Assembly: GCA_963942565.1 (NCBI GenBank)
Contig: OZ012687.1
Span: 1,014,055-1,078,054, forward strand
Reading direction: 5' to 3'
DNA from: Maea johnstoni
Taxonomy: Eukaryota; Annelida; Polychaeta; Spionida; Magelonidae
DNA: 64,000 nt
The notes beneath the pieces were generated by a model, which ran no database searches, was not told the DNA's origin, and saw nothing but the letters and a program-made list of their open reading frames with translations. This document shows, in pieces, positions 36,937 through 49,200 of this stretch (position 1 is its first letter; every line of letters starts with the position of its first letter). A program made the position numbers and the translations under genes.

Positions 36937-37110
36937 AAAAGTTCACAAGTTTGAGTCTCTGCTGGGTTGGCCTGATTGCTATATAAATGTGTGACGTTGT
37001 GGAGGGCTGTCTATGGTCCTTCTGCAACTGAAAGACCTTGTGTAACTATGTGTGAAGAGAAGGGAATTTCTTCCCGCTTCTTTTTGCAATATGACTCTAT
37101 AAGCTGTTGA
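36937..37110 (+). mobile_element. tRNA-derived SINE, family A, copy 3 (5' truncated)
   Basis: It carries the family body (GGCCTGATTGCTATATAAATG, CTGCAACTGAAAGACC, GGGAATTTCTTCC) but only a damaged head. It lies about 120 bp beyond the ATG7 stop codon, so it is probably transcribed within the ATG7 3' UTR. Confidence 0.65.
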
Positions 37111-37229
37111 AAGCGACGAGCTGACCTCCCATCAGGTTCAATGTCTGTTTGTGTTGAGTCATTATCTCAGTGAAGGTAAAGAAGGTCTTGGTCACTATGG
37201 CAGGTAGTAGAGATTCTATATACAGCCTC

Positions 37230-40200
37230 CTATATACTCTCATCATCACTCATCTCCCACACCTGAAACAGAGGCAGAAATAAATGAAATAAACCTAAAA
37301 CTAGGAAAACAATCATTTAAGACATGACTTAACTCTTCAAAAAAAACTTTTTAAAAAACTCTTCAATGCCGGTATTGACCAAAACCTTCCTGACTATATT
37401 GGTAATATCTTTGTGGCCAGAGCATTTTAAGTAACATATTTCATAGAGAAATGTTGATATGGACACAACCAACATACCTCCTTCAACTATTTTTATGAGT
37501 TCATGATTTAATTTATAATTCATATCTCGAAAAGGTATGTGTTAAGAAGATCTTCCAGCATAAATAGATAAATGAAGAACATGGAACAGCAGACAGCAAG
37601 CGAGTTAAGGGAAATCTTGAGCTCTTTTTTCTTGAGAATTTAGCAAAGCCAGAATGTGGGAAAAAATATACATTGGACTATCTCAGTATAAGATAACAGA
37701 CTTGGCATTCACTTTCTGGCTCTATCTCTCAGTCACTGTTATACATACCTCTGCTTCCTGGCTGTCAATGTGTAGCTGGGACAAGCCAGTCAAATCTTCC
37801 AGGTACTTGGGTTGATTAAAGACATTGAGTAAAAAGTCAAAGCCATCTTTTTCATATCCCTCTAAAACCTGTTAAAAGTAAGATGTTAAAAATTCAATAC
37901 ATACATAAACATATTTAATACATACATATCCAGAAACCAAGTGTCCTGAACGTTTAAGAAATAGCTACATGATGAAGTTTCTAAATAGTAGAAAAGTGAT
38001 GATAAATGAAATTCGAAATCAATTCTACAAAAGCACTTAAAATGCCTGAATATACACACAACTCCATGCTAAGCCCTATAGAGGAACAAATATTATCCAC
38101 TTCAAATATGGCATGCACACATAATCTGACATCTGTACCCACAACTCTGCAGATCAGAGTGGTATTTAAAAACGTTTTAAGGGAAATGTAAAACCATCAA
38201 TTTCCAGTCAAATATTTCTCCCAATATTTCATTGATATCAAGATATTTCCATAGGTGCCAGGCAATGTGTACACACCAGATGTCAATGGGTTAATGGACC
38301 AGGACTTACCTTCTGACTGCAGCCAGTACACTTGTCAAATGCCATGCTTGCCGGCATAACATGATGAAACCTGGATAAGAAGCCTCGGATCTGAAACAAC
38401 AAAGATGTTATATATAGTTTATACCTAAAAAACAACAACTTTATATTCTTACATAGAGTAGAAAGTAGCTAATTCTATTGTTAGACTAAAAGAAGTGAAT
38501 CTATTTCACTAAAAAATGCATTCAATATGTAGGTTCAGTAATAAATGTGGTTGTAAAGTTTTTTTTAATTAGCCCATGCAACAAAAGCTATGGAGTGTAT
38601 TTTCCAGGTTGGTGATTGCATTCAAATGTCAGGAGTTCATACCAGCCGGCATCTATATGATAACATTTTAATTAGCATTCTAATTGCTCTCTTGTCATTA
38701 TGGTCAAATGTGTCAACAATGGTCAACCATTCTATAGCAAGAAGTCTCTTGCACAAAAAAAAAATGTTAAAATATATTCTTTCTTGTGACATGCGTAAAG
38801 TTTATTAATTGCTTTTCAGTGTGGATGAGTATATAGAATACCTAGCAAAGAAACTAAGCAGTAGTTACCTGGTGAGGTACAAGTCCTAATGCAGATTCTA
38901 ATTCCTTGGTCAAGTGCTCATCTTTAGCAGTAGTGTCGGCAGCAGCATCTCCACTGAAAATTATTGAACAAAAAGTTCCTTTAATACTAAGTTTTTCCAA
39001 ACAGCTACTGGAAATTTCTTATTACCCCCAGTTCTACTAGTAATGTCTACCACTCTCTCTCTCTCTCTCTCTCTCTCTGAGGGCTGCTCCATTAGTCAAA
39101 TGATACACCACATAATATCATAATGTCAATAATATCAGTCACATTAACAATTTAAGTATCATTGACTATATGAAAATTTTCAAGTGGAACTATAAGCATG
39201 AATACGCTAAACAAACCCTGACATCAAAAAGTGAACTCCTTTCTCTGACATCCTAAATCTGACCAAATGGTTACATAAAGTGGTCAAAGAAGATTATCCA
39301 TTTTTATCATGTACTATTGATCCTAATTCTGGGTTTGCTTTCATATAATATTATTCTGTAAAAGCACAAAACATCTATAGCGGGCTGTTGCAGAGGTGGA
39401 AATAATCACTTCAGACACTTTTCTAGTAGTTTACATTGTTCTAGAAGATATATTCACAGGAACAATGAAATAAAATTTAAAAAAAACTTGTCAAACATGT
39501 AAAAAAAGAGAAAAATTGATATGATAACATAACTGACCCCTCTGGATGTTGCAAGACTGAGACAAGTAATTCCACAGCCAGCGCGCCTGCAATCATGGAC
39601 ATCCCCGGCCGAGAAACAGTGCACTGCTGGTCCAGAGTACGATCTCGAGTTGACTGAAAGGTAACAACACATGGTCAATGTTTGCCTACACATCAAATCA
39701 GAAGAGATTTTTAAAAAGAATTATCAGTTCCCTTCCAGTGGAAAAAGTGATTTGAAGAAATTCTCTAGTGATTTACTATCAAGAATACAGGAAACAAAAA
39801 AACTTTGAAACATCAAAATTAATCAATTGTCTTTTTTTCAGGATGAGGAGGCATTTGAAATTGATTCTAATGAAAGAAATTAGAACCAGATGCATAGCTG
39901 GCCTTCAAATGGTTAATGAATTGCCATTAATTTCAAGGCATGAAAGGGTCTAACTAATGGAACTTACAGTCAAACAACATTGAAACTGCTTGTATGAGCA
40001 ATATCTGGCAAATATTTCATCTGTTGCATTTTGGAATGTAACAGGAGATTTATCTGTATATGCTCTAAATACGAATTGGTTAAGATGAATACAAACAAAA
40101 ACAAAACTTACTTTTTTCATTTCGGACACACTATGAATATGAATAGATTAGTGGTAAATAAAAGCAATGCTAGTGATAAAAACAAAGGAACAAATCACTC

Positions 40201-43200
40201 CTGTTAGTCACAGAAACATCACTTCAAGCTTACACGTACATCCCCAGGAGCGACTACGTCATTACAGAAATAGCAGCCGAGATTATGGCCCGGTATCGGC
40301 TTCCCCAGTGTGGTGGCTCCATCTGCTGGCAGAGCGCTGGCATCACTAGATTTCAGACCGTGTCGCATTACAAGGAAGGTGTCAAAGCCCAGTGCGGCGT
40401 TGATGACAATCTGAAAACAGCAAGCCATGTAATAAATATACATGCACACAATTCATATCCACAGAAAGATATATACTTAGAAAAAGTGGAAGCAAGCTGA
40501 CTTCCTAAAAATATTTTTTGGCCACATTCAGTGAATTGTCCACAATCTTGGAAAGTTAACTATAACTAATAAGATGACTCTGGAGAACAATACTTGCCCT
40601 GTTGCCCCAGTATGTTCCTGTCTTGTCAACTGCTGACTATGTATTTCATTGATAAATCAGGCGCTGGCTATTAGGTAGGCTTGTAAAGTGATCTTGGGAT
40701 TGTTTCTCCCCTCAATGTATATACCTTTCTAATAGACAACAATAACAATTACATGCTCATGCTCATGCTGGCTTCTTCCCAAAGTAATATATTCATGTAG
40801 CTCCCATATAGCAATATTAGAAAATGTTAACTTTTGCATGTCAAATTGAAAAATAAATTACCCTTTTAAAAATGTATTCATAGGATTAAGTGAATTAGAA
40901 GAAATCACTGTATAGACATATTTAAAAAAAAGACTAACCTTCCTTTTGCTTGCACCAATTACTGTCGGTAACCATCTACTCTCTCTGGTATCCATCAGAA
41001 GAAAAATAACATCATGTCTATCTACAAGTTCGTCTAATTTAGCTACATCCTCCCTCGTCTGTTCAATAGCTCCCCCTGGTGGAAAACAGACAAAGAAACA
41101 TTTCTCTTTTCATCGAATAAATGGTGAAAAATACATCAATCAAGATCAAAATTATTATTGATATCATCAATAATATCATTATTATCATTATTAGTATTAT
41201 TATCATCATCATTATTATCATAGTCATTATCATCATCATCTTTATTTCCATTCTGATATACTTTCATTAACAAATTCAAAGATTATTCTGGATGACAAGG
41301 ATTTCTATATCTTTAAATAGCTTACACGTTTTACATAGCAGTTTCTCTATGCATGCAACCCCAGTTGGGACATTATAGAATTATTCCTACAATAACCAAA
41401 TTTTCCACAGATGGTTCACATACCTGAGACAGAATGTCCAGGCATTGGGATAGAGAGAGTTATACCAGTGGCATTCTGGAAATAAGAGAAATGCAAGATT
41501 TCCATGAATTATACACATATCAAGAGGAAAATAACAATTAGCATTGCGTACACAGTGCATGCAAACAAAATCCTAGATGATTTAACTCTTAAGTGTGGTC
41601 ATTTTACCCATATAAGAAATATAAAACCATTCTAAACAATGATTGGGAATTGATGGAGAGAATTTTTTTTTTCATCAATGTGTAATTCTGCCTCTATGTG
41701 TTATAAATAATGCACATACCACACCAGGGAATATCTTCTTGAGGGCCTCTGCTGCTGTCTGAGCCTTGGGTTTACCTCCATTCAAGCAGTCCTCAAACGC
41801 AAACAGCGACTGTCGCACAGGATTCGAGTAAGAGATCTTTCCATAGTCTACGAGGGTGATAGTGCGTACTCCCCAGCCCTGTAATGAACACAAATATAAA
41901 TAGAATATCATACATTTCCGAACATAAACAAATATCCAATTTATCCCATTGAACAGCATTATCAGCTTGAAAAGCATTGTCAGAACCAGGGACTTCCAAT
42001 GTAAATCTACTATATGTCTCTGTCAGAACAAAGTACGTTTTTGACCATAATTTTGACCATCACTAAAACTCAATTCAGAAAATATTCGCAAGAGAGTTGT
42101 GTTGGGTTCTGAGCACCATTTCCTGTTTGAATAATTAATAAGAAAAATGGTCTGGTCATGAAGATATCATCAATATAATGAGGATGTTTTAGAGAGCTAC
42201 AGGCACCAAAGGCATAGGAAAACTACAGATGTCCTCACCAGGAGGTTTCTTGCTATGTTGCATCCCAGGGTGCCAGAGCCAAGAAGCAGGCAGCGTGTCT
42301 GTGAGATCTTGTCGAGATTCAGCTCAGGTAGGAGGCGCCACCGCATCAGCTTCAGATTGAGGTCGACCGATGACTCGGCGAGTCGCGCTGGGTCCATGGA
42401 CGAACTGAGGTTCACCATTCGTGGGCCGAGTTTCTGGCGTTCATTCTTCTCCCAGCCTACACACTGGGGACAATCTGGTAGAAGGAGAGAGTATCACATA
42501 CATAATAGTAAGCCGTCTGGACAGTTAAACATTTCATACCTGAATTAAGTTCTGAATTAAAGGCTATTGGACAGACTAGAATTATGACAATGTGAATGCA
42601 TTTTGTAAATACTATATCAATAAGATGAAACACAAACTGACAGTAATAGTTCTTCACTTATCAGACCAGATTTGCCATTGTACACGAGTGGTTGAGTGAT
42701 ACATGCAATTTCTACAACTTATTGGTGCTATTGAAAACAAGTAACATTGGCAGAAGTAAAATGTTATTGTTGTCAATATAACAAAAATTTGTGATAATAA
42801 AACAAACAGGATTGAAAATCAGACTGTGATGGGTTTACAGAAAACCAGACCTTCATTATTTTGTCCAAATCGTTATAAAACCCCAAAAATTATACCAGCT
42901 TTTATTCCATTCTCACCTGTTCTACTGGCCATTGTGGGAATCTTCAATTTGAATACTAAACTATGTCCTATGTCTCGCTTGCCATCTTTGGAACGGTCTC
43001 TAAAGCACAATACTTCAACCTCTTCGCTCTCCTTAAACCTGAAAGATCAGAAAAATATCAAATATATAAACATTCTTTTTAATTTGGAGACTGCTGAACC
43101 CCCTAAAATTACAACTTTCAGTCCATTGTTATTCAAGATATTGCTCTGTTATCAGAATATTTCCATAAGTTTCAGATCATACATATGCTGCAGATGTGAA

Positions 43201-46200
43201 TGGATTAAGTTATCCATATCTTTACCACCTTAAAATAGCCAAACTTATTAGATGATAGCATTTATCCAAAACCTATTTTGAAAAATATTTGAAGAAGAAA
43301 TTTGAGTCAGAATTAAACTGACAACTCTTCTTTAAGTCTTCTGTGAATCTATGATTGATTCTTAAGTTATTTTCAAAAGTATCATAGGTCCAGACAACAC
43401 TGGTCAAGGAGATCTCCAGCCAGGACTGACTGAGGGTTGTGAGGACTTACCATTTTGCTGCTGCCAGGGCCAGGAGATTCCTCAGAGGCCAGCCAGGATG
43501 GCCATCTAGTGTGCACGGATCACAGAAACACAGAAGCACCTATAGAGAAGACAGTAAAGATATTTCATTGAGTTACTGAAGTTTACACTCTACATGTGAC
43601 AAGTGGATATGATATAACTGTGGACTAAAACTCATGATTAAACAATAATAAAGACTGACAAACAAAATGAGACAATAAACATCAATAAATCTTTTAAGGA
43701 ATACAACTTAAGGTAAATACTCGCACAATGACAATTGGCTTGCTTGAGGAATGAACAGGCTTTAGGCTTTGTTTGTGAGTGAGGGGCCCGATGGATACAC
43801 TGATATATATATATCTCTGACAAACTGATCTTTAGAAAATATTTGAAATATTGATCAGAAACTAACTGACAACTCTTCTACATACACTCCTTCCAATTTA
43901 TGCTTAATTCAAAAATCATTTCCATAAGTATCGAAGGTTGAGAAGAGCCATGCCATAAAAGAGATATCCTGATCCCAGGTATAAATCGGATAACCCATTG
44001 GTACCCAGCGTCCAAAAGCAGTCTAACTATTTTGATGAAATCTTTCAAGCTAAAACATTGTTGGATAAATATTAAAAGGAGATACAATAATTAGAAGACT
44101 ACCTACTCTCCTAAAAGTATTAAAAATAATAATTTTCAATTCCAAAATCATTGTTAAATGTATTTGAGATCAAGAAAATAATTCAAGGGAAACGCTAAAG
44201 CATCAACGGGTTAAGCTGCACTTACCTTATCTTTAGTCTGGCTGAATTCACTGTACTGTTTCAGGTGGCCCAGTGTTAGAGATTGTTCTGAGAGCCTCAT
44301 CAGGAAATATCCTGAGTTATCAGTCTTACTGTAGCTGCTGTACGCCTCTTGAAGATTGCTTAACTGAAGTAAGACACACAAACATAAACATAATTTGATG
44401 ATGACACATCATTCCATTTTTTAAACCCGCTAATCGGATAATGCAACAACAACATTTGAGGAAAGCAGAGTTGGGCATATATTTGAAGGAAGAATGTTAA
44501 TCGCTCCTAATTCCCAAGTTATTCTCAAATATATCAAAGATCCAGTCAACATCTTCTAGAGGAACTCTTTATCATGATTGAGTTATTATGACACTAAATC
44601 AGAACTGTACCAATATAAGTAAATGTGCACCTAAAGTGCATGCACTCTTTGTCAACTTTGAATGTAACTCATCAAATATACTAGAAACAACAGTAGTTTT
44701 CTAAAGAAATCTTAGTCCAGTGTCCATTTTGGGATTTTTTTCATAACTTGGGCAAAACTCATGCAAACTATTTCTCTTTTTCAGTTTGAGGTTTCAAGGA
44801 AGATAACTCTAAATCCTACCTGTTCCGCCTTGAAATATTTGTCTAGTCTAGTTGGCCCCTCAATGACAGTAACTTGTTCTGGTGGACACAGAGCTGGGAA
44901 GGCAAACCAATAGTAGAAGTGGTATTTCTTCAAGTCCTAAAAACAAAACATGCACTTACATGATATAATTGTGTTCAGATCTATGCAACAATGCTGGTGA
45001 AAGCTTACACTTAAAGGGCAAATGCACCATAATGATGATTTAGGTTCAAAATGTGCCTATATGTGTCACCTTTCAAATAAGACCACCCTTAAGTCTGTCC
45101 TCCTCAGCACTCCTCAGATAAGGCGTATGAAAGTGAGTAAAAAACAGGCCTGAGTCTGGGCATGGAGGCTGACATTATCAGGGCAGGGCACATTTTAAGC
45201 ACCACTTCTGATTGGTCGAGAGATATCAGTGGCAGGAAGTGATAATTCATCATGATGGTGCATTTGCCCTTTAATGAGGGTAGTATAGTGTATTACAGTA
45301 TAGTATAGTATAGTTTATTGACCACTTAACATGCTTGATTCATTAAAAGACATAAAGGATAGATTTTCCTCAACCACTCAAGCCATTAGGAAAACTATTT
45401 TTACAGTATCTTTCTGACCATCGCATCGTTGGCAAATACATATTTGAAGGAGTAATGTAAAATGTAACCAACAAGCCTCATTCAATACCAATTCACATTT
45501 TATTTTGGAAAAAAATCAAATGACTCTGACTATAAACCACCTCTATTTGGCAAATTTCAGCAAAACAGGACGACTGCCAGACCACAATGGTGCTTTTCAA
45601 CAGAAACTGGACATCAATATATTTTGAAGACGATGGCTGATTGTATAAATTCTGGACCCTACCACTTAAGAGAAGAGGTACTAAGACTTCTCAACACCTA
45701 AAACACAGCCCAAAATCTACCTATAGCCCAACCTAACAACTACATCTCAGATCTATCCAACAGGAAGAGTGACCAAGAGAGGGAGGTAGCAGGATTCCTT
45801 AAGTGTTCAGTTCTACCCCCACCAAAGTGAAGAGAAATTACCTCATTTATCTCCTAGTGTTTTGACATAAGGAAGTAAACAGGAAGTCATTGATACTTGG
45901 ATGCTAAGTTTCACACAAAATTTGTAACTGTAATGGTAGAACTAGCTAGGATTGTGTATTATTTTGGAGGAATTGGTCTGGTTCATCTTTCAGTACTTCC
46001 TCGATGGGAAGGTTTTCCGTAGAACATTAGTAAATAGGCAACAATCATGTTTCATACATGCAGACTTTACTTGATTTTTCTTTTCATTTGTTATACAACT
46101 ATTTCAAATTGCAGTGAAAAGTATGGTGCAAAACAGCAACAATGGCAAGAAAGGAATTTTACCATAGGTTTAATCACTGTAGATATTCTAAATCAAATCC

Positions 46201-49200
46201 AATATATATATTTTAATTTTAAGACCTGGCAACAACAATAGCCTATTTTAAAAGTGTAACCCATTTATGCCTGTCAGGCCCAAAATGACTATTTTGGCAA
46301 TGTCTTTAAAAATATATCTTTTGGAAAATATTTGATGAAGAAATATTGACTTATAACTCTCCTTTTAATATATTTTCAAATCAAGCTTAATTCCCTAATT
46401 ATTTTCATGTTTGCAGCATAAGCCAGTTATTTTCAGGGTGACACTAAGAATGACGGGTTAACTCCCAGGGTTTCTGCCCCAGACAGTATCAACACTGCTA
46501 TGAGAACAGCTGCCTCCTCTGAGCATGGATTATTGATCTGTTCAACAGTTTACCTAGAGAGTCTGGTGAGCTGAAAGTCACTGCTGTTTACATAACACTG
46601 AACATTTCCTCATACAAGCGTACAGTTTGCACATAGGCCTAAATATTGCATGTTGGCCGATACTGTACCAATATTACAGAGAGGTGAAGCAATGAGGAAA
46701 GTAATATTGAAATGTCAAAAGTCAAAATCTCCCCTTAAAACAAATTTGATAATTCATAATTCAATCTGTAAATTTCATGGGGAGAGTTGATTTAAGAGAA
46801 AGGGGTTTGTATTAAGTGAGAGGAGGTTTCTTCTCAGCCAAAATCTGCAACTGCACCAATGCATAGTGCATTATTCACCCATCCCAATATGCAAGAAAAA
46901 TAAAGTCAAAAATCTGAGTAATAAATCTCTTATATCATTGAGAAGAGATAAATGAAGATAAATTCCTACTAATATTTTGCAGGGAAAAGGAATTATATAT
47001 TTTTTCAAACTGAATTTTCAGGTTTTATATTTCTATATAGTGGAGTATTCATTTACGGTACTTACAGCGAATGTGAGAAGCAGGAACCTTGAGAGCAAGC
47101 TTGGGTCGTCCACAGCTCGGCCCGAGACAATGTCATCCCACATCTGAAACACAGCACCACATATATATGGCCATCTTCTAAAACAGCTCCTTTAAACCAT
47201 TTATGCTTTAGAGTTCCACCTGAAAATGTCATTTGGATTGAAGATACTTTTGATAAATACTTGTAAATTAAGAATCATTTTGAAAAATATTTGAAGGAGA
47301 GTTGTTGGTGAAGTTCTGAACAACATTTCTCCTTCAAATATTCTCTCAACTTTGCTTTTGCCTGCAAGATTTTATCAAAATTGCTAGGCTGCTTTTGGCC
47401 TCTGTGACCACTAATTGGTTGAAATGCTACTAAACACTAAGGCATACATGCCAGTATCAGGTACTTAAGGCCTAAGAAAAAAGTTGTTTGTTTCCTGTAA
47501 CCCTAACCTAACAAGTTCTTATTCAAAAAAATCCCTACCCTAAAGTTTTTTTCTGCCCTCCCAACTCCCAATCAACGTAAAACATGCATAAAACACATTT
47601 TTGACCAAAAATAATTCTATTTTTTTTTACCGACCTACCTACTCTATTTTTTTCAGACCGTTACAGGAAACAAACAATATTTTTTTATTGGCCTAATGGT
47701 AATAACTATGTATAAATGAGCTCTGCCAATCAAGAAATAAGCACACCTATGTAGCACCAATGTGTTTACCTGTTTTGCTAGATTTTCTAGCGCTGCCTTC
47801 TTGTCCATGGTTTTGTATGCATCCACTGTGTTTTTGTTGATGAGGATGCCTTGACTTGGAAAACATTTTGTTGGCGTCTTGGCAGTTCTGCAAAGACAAT
47901 GTTTGCATCCAGTACTACCATCTCTCTCTATATAGTCTCAAAGTGTGGACTAGCCAACATTGATTTCAATCAAATATCGGTCAGGCACCAACGTAAGTTT
48001 CAGAACTAACTTACCATGCCGGGCAAGTAGTTCATGATTTTAGCTTGCCCGACATAATTTCTGGCTTGTCCGAGATAGGTTATAACATATATGCCAGAAT
48101 TTCATGTATTATTTCTCATGGATTTAATGATTGCAAAACCATTTTCTTTTAAATTTTGTTGCATTGTTAGCATATTTCTGGGTATTTGTGCCATTTTTCT
48201 ACATGAAAAATGTTTAGTGCCCATTCGGGCAAGTGAAAACTAAAATGTACTTGCCCGAAAGCCCTTTTTTCAAAAATTCACTTGCTGGGGCAAGCGGGCT
48301 AGTACTTATGTAGAACCCTGTCGGTAATCCTTTTTTGATATATCATTAAAATGTTCTGATTGGTATAGATATTTTTACATCAAGTTTTCTGTATAAAATT
48401 ACAATTAGTACATACAATTCTGATCTAAAAGAAATATATTTCAACGGAAAACCTGAGACGTGTTTCAAAGACTTATTTGCAGAACATGTCTAGACATTGA
48501 TGGACTTACTTGTCAAATGCTGTAAACTCAAGGGTCATTCTGCATGGGAGACCTGGAGCATCGCCTGAAAACAAAACAAATTTTGATCATTCCAAGAAAG
48601 TTGATAGTAATAATTGTGGCAGCCTGACTGGAAAAAATTAACACAACTTTGGAAAAAGATGCTGCCAAGCGGGTCAAAGTTCAAGCCCTGTGGCCACACC
48701 AGGTTCTTAGAAGTATATGAGTAAAAATTTATTCTGAGCATCCAAAAAAGCCCCAAAATAAATTCAACAATTACTGACTTATTTGGTAGTAGACAGTCAC
48801 CCCAGGCCCTCTATCATGGGTAAGTAGGTAGGTAAGGATCGGCTACCGCTGTGGCTCATGGGCTCCCCCCATTACAGGGGAGCTACCGAGTGGTCCCCTT
48901 TCCCAGTTCTCTAGCTAAGGTGGCCCCTCCCCCTCCCCCCGTTTAATGGCTATATAAACCCTTCTCTCATCCTTCTCCTTTTTTACTCGTCTCCCAAACA
49001 TTTACTCAGTCACAGTTCTGTGACTCCATTCATTCTTAGTAGCGAGCGCGCCAGCGCTGCTGCACGAAGTGCAGCTAGCGCAAGCGAGCATTCATGTAAC
49101 GTACGTGTGTGTACGTAAAGTAGATACAATGTATATATACAATCTGTATGTGGACCAGAAAAGTTTTGAGGTGCCAACAATGTGGTCTCACGCGCGTAAA